A DNA stretch of 64,000 nucleotides from Chryseolinea serpens (lineage in GTDB: Bacteria; Bacteroidota; Bacteroidia; Cytophagales; Cyclobacteriaceae): contig NZ_FQWQ01000007.1 in NCBI RefSeq assembly GCF_900129725.1, positions 57,495 through 121,494 on the forward strand, read 5' to 3'. The translations under genes and the position numbers were made by a program. The notes under the pieces were generated by a model. It saw only the letters and a list, made by a program, of their open reading frames with translations, was not told where the DNA came from and made no database searches. This document shows positions 55,006 through 64,000 of the stretch, piece after piece (the stretch's first letter is position 1; the number at the start of each line of letters is the position of its first letter).

Positions 55006-58000
55006 ATGAATAACGTGAACGATCTTTTATTACGGCTGATGCAGCGCGGCATCAGACTTCAGGAAGAAAACGGCAAACTGAAAATTGCCGTTCCCGAAGG
55101 CGTGGCGACCGACGATCTGCTGGCAGAAGTGACGGCGCTGAAAAAAGATTTGCTGATCCACCTGCAACAACAGAAGGTGGCAAAGGGTAGCCTGGCTATT
55201 CCTGCGGCCGCCGTAAGCGCAGACGGCTACCCGTTGTCAAGCCAGCAACGCGGTCTCTATACGGTTCACGCCATGTCGCCCGATTCCACGGCCTATAATA
55301 TTTCGATGGCGCTTCAATTAAACGGCGTTCTGGAGATCCAAAAAATTGATCGCGCCTTTCACCAGCTGGTGGAGGCGCATGAAAGCCTGCGCACAGCCTT
55401 TCGGATGGATAACGGCGCACCCCGGCAGTGGGTGGAAGCGGTTCGCGATTTCAGGATCGAGCACGTTGTCTGCCAGGCATCGGAGCGCGACGCACGCATG
55501 GCGGCGTTTATCCGTCCATTTGACCTGACACGGCCGCCGTTAATGCGTGTGGGCGTGTTCAGCACCGATGCCACCGACCATGTGTTGGTCATCGACGTAC
55601 ATCACCTCGTATGCGACGGCGCATCGCTGGCCATACTGACCCGGGATTTTATGACCTTGTATAATGGTCAGAAGCTGACAACATCGCCCTTGCCCTATAA
55701 GGACTATGCGGTATTTCAGCAAAAAGAAATGAACACGACGGCTGTGGACGCAGCGCGTGGATTTTGGAATGATTGGTTTGCGGGTGATTTGCCAAAGGTC
55801 CACCTCCCCCTGGATCATCCCCGCCCGCTGCGGATGAATTTTGCCGGCGACACCGTGCGTCTTCAATTGACGAAAGAAGAAGTGAGCGCGCTCAAAACGC
55901 TCTCGGCAAAAGAGGGCGTCACATTATACATGACGTTATTGTCCGCTATGCTGGTGTGGTTGTATAAGCTTTCCGGCCAAACCGACCTGATTGTGGGAAC
56001 GCTCACCGAAGGCAGGGTCCACAGCAATGTGTCGGGCACGGTCGGAATGTTTGCCGCTACGCTCGCACACCGCGGCAGTCTCCACACAAACGACACCTTT
56101 ATCGAACTGCTCCAACAAACCAAGCATCAGCTCGCGGTGGCCTGGGAGCACCAGGCATACCGTTACCAGGATCTTGTTGCCGATCTGGCGCTCCCCCGGG
56201 AAGCCGGCCGCAATGTGCTGTTCGATATCATGTTTGAGATGAGTCATGGGCTTCCATGGCAAGATACCGGCAGCCTTGCGATTACTCCCTATCACGTTCG
56301 TCAGGACACGGCCATTTTTGACCTGAGTCTGGAAGTGCAGGAGGATCCTGGCCAACGTCTCACGATCTTGTTTCGATACGCCACGAGCCTTTTCGAAAGA
56401 ACGTCCATGGAGCGCTATGCGGCATGCTATCAGCAGACGCTTCGCGAAATTCTGAACGATCCGTCACAGTCCCTTGCCAGCATTTTTATATTGCCGCCAT
56501 CGGAACAGGAACGCATTCTTGCGGTATTTAATAACACGGAGATATCCGCGGTGATACCGGAAAATTTTGCAGAGGCATTTGCCCGAACCGTAGAGTCGTT
56601 TCCCGACAAAATAGCCGTTGAATGTGACAGCACGGCCCTAACATACCGCGAACTACAGAGCAGAGTTGATGCATGGGCAGACGTTCTAAGGGCGCAGGGC
56701 GTGAGCGCCGGAACCCGGGTGGCGGTCATCCTTCCCCGGTCGGTCGACACTTTACAGGCTCTTCTCGCATTGTTGAAACTCCAGGCGACCTATATCCCGA
56801 TCGAGCGCGAATTCCCGGAAGCCCGGATCATAAAAATAGTACAGCGGTCGGAGGCCGAGTTTATCGTCACCGATCCGTCATGGACACTCCCAGACGAAAC
56901 GCAAGGTCTATGGCCTTATTTAAAAAAATATTTTATCACGCAACACGGCGAGATTCGCAGCCAGGATGTGACCACCCCAGCACAGGTGGCGCAGCCGTTG
57001 GCCGGACGCGCGGCCTATATGATCTATACGTCCGGCACGACGGGCGAACCCAAAGGGGCCATGGTCCACGAAGCCGGTATGATGAACCATCTGTGGGCCA
57101 AGGTCGGTGACCTGGCGCTCACGGCCGCGGATGTGGTGGCGCAAACCGCGTCGGTCAGTTTCGATATTTCCATTTGGCAATTCCTGGCGGCCTTGCTGGT
57201 GGGAGGCAAAGTGGTTATCATCGACAAGCGTATCATTCAATTGCCGGAACAATTTCTGGCAACGCTGCAAGCCCGGTGTGTAACGATCGCACAATTGGTG
57301 CCTTCCTTGCTCAATGTTTTTGTCGACACCGTGGCACGGCAGACAAAAACCGAATTGCCCTGCCTGCGCTGGATGATTCCCACAGGCGAAGCCCTTTCCG
57401 TTTCACTGGCCCGAAAATGGTATGTCGCTTATCCGGACATAAAGCTTCTAAATGCCTATGGCCCGACCGAAGCCTCGGATGACGTGACGCATCACGTGGT
57501 GCCCCGTCCGGTCCAGGGCCAGCGGACCATCTCCATCGGTCGGCCCATACGCAATACGCATGTCTATATCCTGAACCCTGACGGCCAGCTTTGTCCCATT
57601 GGCATAGCCGGTGAAATTTGCATCGCCGGCGTCGGCGTTGGCCTGGGATACTGGCGGGATGAAGACAAAACGAATGCGGTGTTTGCTCCCAATCCCCTGG
57701 TCGGAAGCATTGCTCAGAAAAACTACGATCGGCTTTATCGCACCGGCGACTACGGATATTTTACCGATACCGGCACCATAGAATTTTTAGGACGCCGCGA
57801 CAACCAGGTCAAGGTAAACGGAAACCGTATTGAACTACAGGATATCGAGGAGAACCTGATGGCACTGCCGGGTGTAGATGAAGCCGTTGTGATGACGCAA
57901 GATGATAAGGAGGGCGGGCGTACATTCCTGGTGGCCTATTATACCGCTGCCGCCGCGTTTGCGATCAGTGCCCTGCGCAACGATTTGCTGAAGCGCCTTC

Positions 58001-61000
58001 CGGAATACATGGTGCCCTCATTTTTCATCCACCTGGAGCGTCTGCCACTCACCTTCAACGAAAAAATCGACCGAAAGGCTCTTCCCCCTGCAGACTTCAG
58101 CCGGGCGCATCACGAAGCCGTGCCTGCCGCTACGCCATTGGAGCAACAAATGTTGGACATCTGGAGAAATGTGCTGGGCGCGCCGGTCTTGGGAATTACC
58201 GACAATTTCTTTTCATGGGGCGGCGACTCGATAAAAGCCATTCAGATTGCATCGCGGCTGCGGCAGATTGATTATCGCATAACGGCGCAAGACTTATATC
58301 AATATCCTACCATACAATCGCTAAGCCAGGTGGCGCAAAAGATCGGCGCACCGGAAACGCAAGAGCATGTCGTGGGAAGAGTTTCCCTGACACCGGTTCA
58401 GCGGCGATTTTTTGAAAGCCGGTCGGGCTTTGATCATCATTACAATCAGGCGGTGTTGCTCAAACTGGAACAACCCGTAGAAACACCGGACCTTGAAAAT
58501 ATTTTTGGCGCGCTGCTTGATCATCACGCACAACTACGCGCCGTATTTTATGAAGACGACGGCGTCATGGTGCAAGAGGTGAAGGAATACGAAGGAGCGC
58601 CGGTCATCGAAACCATCGACTTGCGGGCGGCAACAGATTTTGCGACCGCGGTGAACCAACACGCCACAACTATTCAGGCATCGTTCGTCCTGGCGACCGG
58701 CCCGTTGGTCAAAGCGGCAAGATTCAAGGGTCCCGACGGCGATCGTCTGTTGGTGGTGATCCACCATCTGTTGGTTGACGGAATGTCATGGCGTATCCTG
58801 TTCGACGACCTCGATCAACTTTTGACGCAGACACATGCCGGCCAGGCATTGGAACTTTCAAGACCATCGCTCACCTACCGCGCGTTTACGGCCGCGCTGG
58901 AGGCTCATCGCGCATCGTCTGCTTATCGGCAGCATCGTGACTACTGGAAGAAACAGGGCCTGGCCGCTGTTCATGTTCTGCCGTTCGATTTCAACGACGC
59001 CGCCGATCGCCAGCGGGATGAAGTGCGCGAGACGTTTCGTGTGGATGCCCTGCTCACCGAAAAGCTTTTGCAAAAAGGTCACCTGGCGCTGGGGTTGTCA
59101 GTGAACGAAATCCTGTTGGCCGCCTTGCTGTTGAGTGCCGGTGAAAATTTTGACATCGAACAACTCACGGTCGAATTGGAAGGTCACGGACGGGAAGAGC
59201 TCTTCGCCGGGCAAGACGTTGGTCGTACCGTGGGATGGTTTACCAGTATTTTTCCGCTGCAGCTCGCGCTGCCAAAACACGCGTCGCTTGCCGGCATGCT
59301 CAAGATCGTGAAAGAACAGATCCGAAGCGTTCCAAACAAGGGCATCGACTACGGCATCTGGCGTTATCTCGATCCGGACTATAGCCCTCAGGATCGTGAC
59401 ACCGTTTCCCCCGGGATCAGCTTCAACTACCTGGGACAATTCGATACGGACATCAGGCGATCACATTTTTCCATAGCGCCCGAGTTGTCCGGCATCTCCA
59501 TACACCCGGATCGCCGGCGCGACCATGCCGTGGAGGTCACGGGAATAGTATACCGCGGCGTGCTGGAAATGAACCTCCGCTACAACCGGAATCATTACAC
59601 GACCGAACGGATGAGCGGCTGGGCCACAGCCTACAAAGCTGTTTTGGAAAAGATCATTGGCTTCTGCTCAGACGAAGCGACGGTGAAACAATATACCCCC
59701 AGCGATTTAACCTTCCCGGGGCTGACGATCGACGAGGTAGATCAGCTCTCGCGCACGTTCGATTTTGAAGACGTATACGCCTTGTCGCCAATGCAAAACG
59801 GCATGCTGTTTCACCGCCTCATGGTCCCGGACTCGGAAGCCTATTTCCTGCAAGTGTCCTATAGCCTGGAAGGGCACGTGGACGTAGCCGCGGTAAAAAG
59901 CAGCGTGGCCCGGCTTGGCAAACGACATGATATTTTGCGGACAGCAGTGCTGTCGGAAGGTTTTGCGCAGCCTCTGCAAATGGTTTTGCGACAACGGGAA
60001 ATTGAATTTCATTACCATGACTTTCGCAAAGTAGAAGACGCAGAAGCCCGGATCGCGGCGTTCAAGGCGCGGGACAAGGAACGCAATTTTGATTTTGTTC
60101 ATGATTCGCTCCTTCGTGTCACGGTGCTGCAGCGGGCAGAACAGGCCTTTGAATTTGTGTGGAGTTTCCATCATATCATTTTAGACGGATGGTGCATTGG
60201 TATTCTGATCAATGAGTTCATGCAGCTTTACACGGCGGCGCTACGGCGCGTAGAAGCAAGCTTACCAAGTCCACAGCCGTACAAGCATTACATCCGATGG
60301 ATCGCAGCACAAAATGACGATGCGGCAAAAACATTCTGGAAACAATACCTGGACGACTTTAGCGAAATGACCGGTATGGCCCCCTACACCATGCCCGGCG
60401 ACAGACGCTCGTCGGTCATCCCACTCGCCGAGCATACGGCCCAGTTGGATCCCATTCGCACGGAGGGCCTTAGAGCGCTTGCCGCGCGACTCCAGGTAAC
60501 GCAGAATTGTGTTCTACAAAGTGTGTGGGCCATTCTGCTGTCGCGCTATGCGAACAGTGGCGATGTGCTTTTTGGAGAAGTGGTTTCCGGTCGGCCGGCC
60601 GAACTCCCGGGTGTGGAGCAGATGCTGGGGTTATTCATCAACACCTTGCCCAAGCGTCTGCGACTCGAAAGCAGCATGACATTTGTGGAGCTGGCCCTGC
60701 AGGCACAACAAGACTTTCATAGCCGCGCGCCCTATCAGCATCATTCGCTGGCGGCCATCCAACAAAACTTCCCGGGCGAAAGATTATTCGACCACATCTT
60801 TATCTATCAGAATTTTCCCCGTGTTGACCAGCTTGCAGAAAATCAGGATGCAGGGTGGGATGGTTTTAAAGTCACGCATGCCGAAAACCTGGATCACACA
60901 GACTATGACCTCACCGTCACGGTGATCCCCGGAGACCAGATGGCGATAAACTTTTGTTATAACACAGCGCAGTTTGAGGCTGCCTTCATAAGAAACCTCG

Positions 61001-62955
61001 GCGCGCAATTCTTCAACGTGCTGGAAGCAGTAATGCAACAACCGGAGATGGCTCTTGGCGAATTGGATATGTTGACGGAAACGGACAAGATCAAACTACA
61101 ATATCAATTCAACGCATCCTGGTGTGCGGTAAGCAAAAACCAAACCTTCACATCATGGTTTGAGGACAACGCGCAGCGCCATGAAAGCCGTGTCGCCGTC
61201 GTGTTCAATGACCAACAGTGGACCTATGTGCGCCTGAACACCGCCTGTAACCAGATCGCCCGGGTGCTCATAGCGGAAAAAGGCATTTGCCCCGGAGATC
61301 GTGTGGGGCTCATGGTAGATCGAAGCGAGTGGATGGTCATCTGCACGCTGGCGATCCTTAAGGCGGGCGGCGTCTTCGTGCCGATCGATCCGTTATATCC
61401 ACCGGACCGTGTCGCCCACATTCTGAAAGACAGTGAGATCCAATACCTCATCACCGATCAAAGTGATGTTCAGCCGGAAGTCACCGTGCTGGAGTTGGAG
61501 GCATTGAAGCGTGAAGGGTTAACCGTCATCGGTACCAATCTTCCGATGCGCACATCGCCGGAAGACATTGCCTATATTCTGTATACCTCCGGCTCACAAG
61601 GCAAACCAAAGGGCGTGATGGTGGAACATCGCAGCCTGGTGAATATTGCTGCCGGTTGGCGGTCGGCCTATGCCCTCGATCAATTTCCGGTGCGGCTGCT
61701 GCAGATGGCGAGCATGGCCTTCGACGTTTATCTTGGCGACCTTGCACGTGCCTTGCTGAACGGCGGGCGCCTGGTCATTTGTCCCGCAGAAACACGACTG
61801 GTGCCCGAGATCCTCTATGATCTCATGCAGCGCGAACGCATCACGATTTTTGAAAGCACACCGGCCCTCATTTTCCCGCTCTTCAGATACATTGAAGAAA
61901 ATGGAAGGGACATTGCTTTTTTGAAGCTCCTCATTCTTGGATCCGACGTCGTGCACATGGAAGACTTTGTCTGGCTCCGGGAAAAGTTTGGGAACAGCAC
62001 CCGCATCCTGAACGGGTATGGCACAACCGAAACGACAATAGATTCTTGCTTTTATGAAGACCACGATACCTTTTCCGCGCAATGCTCAGGCGTAGTGCCG
62101 ATCGGCAAGCCCTTTGGCAACAACACCCTCTATGTATTGGACCGGGAGGGAAGGATGGCACCGCCGGGTGCGAAGGGCGAACTCTATATCGGTGGACCTG
62201 GCGTGGCGCGCGGCTACTGGAATAATCCCGATTTGACAGCAGCGCGTTTCGTGATCCAACCACAACTGAACCAGCGACTCTATAGGACCGGGGACCTGGC
62301 GCGTTGGCTTCCTTCGGGCAACCTGCTCTTCATGGGACGAAACGACAACCAGGTGAAGATTCGCGGCATTCGCATCGAGCTGGGTGAAATTGAAAATCAG
62401 CTCGGCAAATGTCAGGGTGTCGGCGAAGTGTGCGTGTTGCGGCATGTGCGAAACGGGAACGAATTCCTGGTGGCCTACTACACCGCCACGGGTCCCCTGG
62501 ACGACACGTTGTTTGCGAATGAGTTGCTCAATTACCTGCCCTACTACATGGTGCCACATCACTATGTCCGCCTGGAGGCCATTCCTTTATCGCCCACCGG
62601 CAAAGTGGATCGCAAAGCCCTCCCGGAACCTGATTTCGAATTGGAGGATAACTACGTGGCTCCCGAAAATGACGACGAGCAAGCCCTGGCTGAAATTTGG
62701 TCGGATATACTGAATATTCCCGACGACCGGATCAGCGTGGTCAGGAATTTTTTTGAGCTGGGAGGACACTCGCTTAACGCGACCATATTGCTGGCCCGGA
62801 TTGCAAAAACCTTTAGCGTTAAGATCACCTTGATCGATATTTTTAATTCACCCACCATCCGCGAACTGGCCGAGATCATTGGCAACAAACGATGGATCAG
62901 GGGCGCGGGCGTTCCCGAACAACAGGAAACCCTGAAGACAGAGTTAACACTCTAA
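55006..62955 (+). CDS. NRPS 5: dock-C-A(Dap/Dab-like)-PCP-E-C-A(Orn)-PCP
   Basis: 2649 residues. Residues 1-60 form a TubC-type docking domain ('LLLRLMQRGIRLQEENGKLKI'). Then C (about 73-500, 'HHLVCDG'), A (about 525-1040, 'YTSGTTGEPKG'), PCP ('GGDSIKA' near 1073), E (about 1125-1570, 'HHLLVDGMSW'), C (about 1590-2015, 'HHIILDGW'), A (about 2040-2540, 'YTSGSQGKPKG') and PCP ('GGHSLNA' near 2588). The first pocket reads D-I-W-Q-I-T-A-D-D, close to the diaminobutyrate code. With the Dap genes alongside, Dap is the likely substrate. The second reads D-V-G-E-I-G-G-I-D, close to ornithine. Expected residues are D-Dap (or D-Dab), then L-Orn. The tail is '..KTELTL'. Confidence 0.92.
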   Translation: MNNVNDLLLRLMQRGIRLQEENGKLKIAVPEGVATDDLLAEVTALKKDLLIHLQQQKVAKGSLAIPAAAVSADGYPLSSQQRGLYTVHAMSPDSTAYNISMALQLNGVLEIQKIDRAFHQLVEAHESLRTAFRMDNGAPRQWVEAVRDFRIEHVVCQASERDARMAAFIRPFDLTRPPLMRVGVFSTDATDHVLVIDVHHLVCDGASLAILTRDFMTLYNGQKLTTSPLPYKDYAVFQQKEMNTTAVDAARGFWNDWFAGDLPKVHLPLDHPRPLRMNFAGDTVRLQLTKEEVSALKTLSAKEGVTLYMTLLSAMLVWLYKLSGQTDLIVGTLTEGRVHSNVSGTVGMFAATLAHRGSLHTNDTFIELLQQTKHQLAVAWEHQAYRYQDLVADLALPREAGRNVLFDIMFEMSHGLPWQDTGSLAITPYHVRQDTAIFDLSLEVQEDPGQRLTILFRYATSLFERTSMERYAACYQQTLREILNDPSQSLASIFILPPSEQERILAVFNNTEISAVIPENFAEAFARTVESFPDKIAVECDSTALTYRELQSRVDAWADVLRAQGVSAGTRVAVILPRSVDTLQALLALLKLQATYIPIEREFPEARIIKIVQRSEAEFIVTDPSWTLPDETQGLWPYLKKYFITQHGEIRSQDVTTPAQVAQPLAGRAAYMIYTSGTTGEPKGAMVHEAGMMNHLWAKVGDLALTAADVVAQTASVSFDISIWQFLAALLVGGKVVIIDKRIIQLPEQFLATLQARCVTIAQLVPSLLNVFVDTVARQTKTELPCLRWMIPTGEALSVSLARKWYVAYPDIKLLNAYGPTEASDDVTHHVVPRPVQGQRTISIGRPIRNTHVYILNPDGQLCPIGIAGEICIAGVGVGLGYWRDEDKTNAVFAPNPLVGSIAQKNYDRLYRTGDYGYFTDTGTIEFLGRRDNQVKVNGNRIELQDIEENLMALPGVDEAVVMTQDDKEGGRTFLVAYYTAAAAFAISALRNDLLKRLPEYMVPSFFIHLERLPLTFNEKIDRKALPPADFSRAHHEAVPAATPLEQQMLDIWRNVLGAPVLGITDNFFSWGGDSIKAIQIASRLRQIDYRITAQDLYQYPTIQSLSQVAQKIGAPETQEHVVGRVSLTPVQRRFFESRSGFDHHYNQAVLLKLEQPVETPDLENIFGALLDHHAQLRAVFYEDDGVMVQEVKEYEGAPVIETIDLRAATDFATAVNQHATTIQASFVLATGPLVKAARFKGPDGDRLLVVIHHLLVDGMSWRILFDDLDQLLTQTHAGQALELSRPSLTYRAFTAALEAHRASSAYRQHRDYWKKQGLAAVHVLPFDFNDAADRQRDEVRETFRVDALLTEKLLQKGHLALGLSVNEILLAALLLSAGENFDIEQLTVELEGHGREELFAGQDVGRTVGWFTSIFPLQLALPKHASLAGMLKIVKEQIRSVPNKGIDYGIWRYLDPDYSPQDRDTVSPGISFNYLGQFDTDIRRSHFSIAPELSGISIHPDRRRDHAVEVTGIVYRGVLEMNLRYNRNHYTTERMSGWATAYKAVLEKIIGFCSDEATVKQYTPSDLTFPGLTIDEVDQLSRTFDFEDVYALSPMQNGMLFHRLMVPDSEAYFLQVSYSLEGHVDVAAVKSSVARLGKRHDILRTAVLSEGFAQPLQMVLRQREIEFHYHDFRKVEDAEARIAAFKARDKERNFDFVHDSLLRVTVLQRAEQAFEFVWSFHHIILDGWCIGILINEFMQLYTAALRRVEASLPSPQPYKHYIRWIAAQNDDAAKTFWKQYLDDFSEMTGMAPYTMPGDRRSSVIPLAEHTAQLDPIRTEGLRALAARLQVTQNCVLQSVWAILLSRYANSGDVLFGEVVSGRPAELPGVEQMLGLFINTLPKRLRLESSMTFVELALQAQQDFHSRAPYQHHSLAAIQQNFPGERLFDHIFIYQNFPRVDQLAENQDAGWDGFKVTHAENLDHTDYDLTVTVIPGDQMAINFCYNTAQFEAAFIRNLGAQFFNVLEAVMQQPEMALGELDMLTETDKIKLQYQFNASWCAVSKNQTFTSWFEDNAQRHESRVAVVFNDQQWTYVRLNTACNQIARVLIAEKGICPGDRVGLMVDRSEWMVICTLAILKAGGVFVPIDPLYPPDRVAHILKDSEIQYLITDQSDVQPEVTVLELEALKREGLTVIGTNLPMRTSPEDIAYILYTSGSQGKPKGVMVEHRSLVNIAAGWRSAYALDQFPVRLLQMASMAFDVYLGDLARALLNGGRLVICPAETRLVPEILYDLMQRERITIFESTPALIFPLFRYIEENGRDIAFLKLLILGSDVVHMEDFVWLREKFGNSTRILNGYGTTETTIDSCFYEDHDTFSAQCSGVVPIGKPFGNNTLYVLDREGRMAPPGAKGELYIGGPGVARGYWNNPDLTAARFVIQPQLNQRLYRTGDLARWLPSGNLLFMGRNDNQVKIRGIRIELGEIENQLGKCQGVGEVCVLRHVRNGNEFLVAYYTATGPLDDTLFANELLNYLPYYMVPHHYVRLEAIPLSPTGKVDRKALPEPDFELEDNYVAPENDDEQALAEIWSDILNIPDDRISVVRNFFELGGHSLNATILLARIAKTFSVKITLIDIFNSPTIRELAEIIGNKRWIRGAGVPEQQETLKTELTL

Positions 62956-63038
62956 CCCTGTCGTGATGGTAAAAGAACGGACCGCAGCGGTTCTTCTCAT
63001 TTATGAAAATTATTTTGATTACCCTATAAACTGAACTT

Positions 63039-64000
63039 ATGGTTGTGAAATTATTATCCAGACTCCGGAAGCATAATGTTGACGTCCGGGTGGTCGACGA
63101 CGAACTGAAGCTTGGCATTCCCCAGGGCGGGATTGACGCTGCGCTGCTCAATGATGTTCGGGAACACAAGGCAGAGATCATTGCGTATGTGAAAGCAACC
63201 TATACGGATAAAGATTTTGCACTGATCCCGCCAGCGCCGCGTCAGTCGTTATATCATTTAACGAGCATGCAGCGGCAGTTTTATTTTGAATACTTGCTGG
63301 ATCGCAGTTCGACGGCGTATCATGTGCCGACGATACTGCGGATCGAAGGGGCCTTGGATGTTGAAGTTTTAGAGTCGTCGTTTCGGCAATTGATGTTGCG
63401 TCACGAGAGCCTGCGCACGCAGTTTGAGATGGTGGACACGGTTCCGTATCAGCGGATTGTGGAAGCGCCGGCGTTTGCCGTAGAGTATGCGGAAGGCAAT
63501 GAGACGACGCTTGCGTCGCAGATCGCGTCGTTCACACGACCTTTTGTTCTGGAGGAAGCGCCATTGTTTCGCGTGGGACTGATTCGTTTGTCATCGGAAG
63601 AACACCTGCTGCTGATCGATTTTCACCACATCATCACCGACGCAGTGTCGAGCGAAGTGCTCATCGAAGATTTTCTGCTTTTTTACGGCGGATCGCGTCC
63701 TGCCCCGTTGCGTCTTCAATACAGAGATTATGCGGAGTGGCAGCAAAGCGCGCCCTTCCAGGAAGAGCTGTCGGAGAGCCGACGCTATTGGCAGTCGCGT
63801 TTTTCGGATAAACCGGCGGTACTGTCGTTGTCGACGGACTATGCTCGTCCATCGGTTCGAAGCCAGGCGGGGGCGTCGGAATATTTTTGCCTGGACAGTA
63901 AGTTGCATCATGGCCTGGAGCAGCTAGCGTTGTCGGAGCAGACCACCTTGTTCTCGGTGCTGTTGTCGATCTATACGCTGGTGCTGTCGCGGTGGAGCGG
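63039..64000 (+). CDS. NRPS 6: dock-C-..., 3' end outside window
   Basis: The frame opens at ATG 63039, 83 bp after NRPS 5, and is still open at base 64000, showing about 320 residues. Residues 1-50 are a TubC-type docking domain ('LLSRLRKHNVDVRVVDDELKL', 'IPQGGIDAALLNDVREHKAEII'). A condensation domain begins near residue 68 ('LYHLTSMQRQFYFEYLLD'), with its active site 'FHHIITDAVS' near 194 (Ala in place of the usual Gly) and 'RRYWQSRF' near 250. It continues the line after the Orn module, so the peptide is longer than seven residues. No thioesterase is seen in the window. Confidence 0.88.
   Translation, partial: MVVKLLSRLRKHNVDVRVVDDELKLGIPQGGIDAALLNDVREHKAEIIAYVKATYTDKDFALIPPAPRQSLYHLTSMQRQFYFEYLLDRSSTAYHVPTILRIEGALDVEVLESSFRQLMLRHESLRTQFEMVDTVPYQRIVEAPAFAVEYAEGNETTLASQIASFTRPFVLEEAPLFRVGLIRLSSEEHLLLIDFHHIITDAVSSEVLIEDFLLFYGGSRPAPLRLQYRDYAEWQQSAPFQEELSESRRYWQSRFSDKPAVLSLSTDYARPSVRSQAGASEYFCLDSKLHHGLEQLALSEQTTLFSVLLSIYTLVLSRWS

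Noticed and set aside
28640..64000. Self-resistance or prodrug peptidase, thioesterase, MbtH-like protein, phosphopantetheinyl transferase
   Set aside because: I looked for each in the NRPS part and found none; they may lie beyond the window.
1..64000. CRISPR array, rRNA genes, complete insertion sequences
   Set aside because: No regularly spaced repeats, rRNA signatures or transposase families are visible.

Overview
The window looks like the chromosome of a Bacteroidota member, most likely a Cytophagales-type organism of the Chryseolinea/Ohtaekwangia kind. This rests on family content rather than a marker gene: LytS/LytTR two-component genes, long FtsX-type permeases, a NusG paralogue of the UpxY kind, a DUF1684 lipoprotein, many sulfatases, starts without clear Shine-Dalgarno sequences, and promoters fitting the TTTG / TAnnTTTG consensus. 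No full tRNA, rRNA, CRISPR array or complete insertion sequence is visible.

Layout. (1) 1-4.2 kb: the end of an ATP-grasp gene overlapping an SfnG-like flavin monooxygenase gene, a convergent DUF1684 lipoprotein gene with a shared terminator, a YceI gene, and a cysteine-rich Rrf2 regulator. (2) 4.2-12.9 kb: a sulfur-scavenging block of four secreted sulfatases. Its 0.5-kb leader has, in order, a good Bacteroidota promoter, a SAM-I-type riboswitch, a 27-codon open frame ending Cys-Cys-Cys-stop, and an intrinsic terminator. (3) 12.9-13.36 kb: a gene-free scar with a tRNA-3'-end-like fragment, possibly an island boundary. (4) 13.4-18.9 kb: a full-length LanB-type lanthipeptide dehydratase without visible precursor or cyclase, a lone receiver protein, and a LytS-type kinase with a LytTR regulator. 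(5) 19.6-64 kb: every gene is on the + strand, headed by the NusG paralogue. It is followed by ADP-heptose genes (gmhA, hldE, gmhB), trehalose genes (an otsA-otsB fusion and a second otsB), an FtsX permease, a methyltransferase, a JmjC/cupin oxygenase and a large NRPS line that runs off the window.

The NRPS line reads: FAAL-PCP / C-A(Asn)-PCP-E // C-A(Thr)-PCP-E-C // A(unknown)-PCP-C // half-C-A(Asn)-PCP-E-C-[A missing]-PCP // dock-C-A(Dap/Dab-like)-PCP-E-C-A(Orn)-PCP // dock-C-... Between the NRPS genes lie sbnA/sbnB-type genes for 2,3-diaminopropionate and a likely circularly permuted ATP-grasp enzyme. The product would be a cationic lipopeptide beginning acyl-D-Asn-D-Thr and at least eight residues long. 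Specificities were read by hand from the A-domain pocket positions.

The main points of interest are the combined SAM-riboswitch/polycysteine-leader/terminator in front of the sulfatases, the NusG-paralogue-headed 44-kb run, the acyl-D-Asn start that recalls prodrug-type assembly lines, a module whose A domain has been excised leaving a recognisable A10-like scar, and matching C-terminal tails on the two NRPSs that precede TubC-type docking domains.
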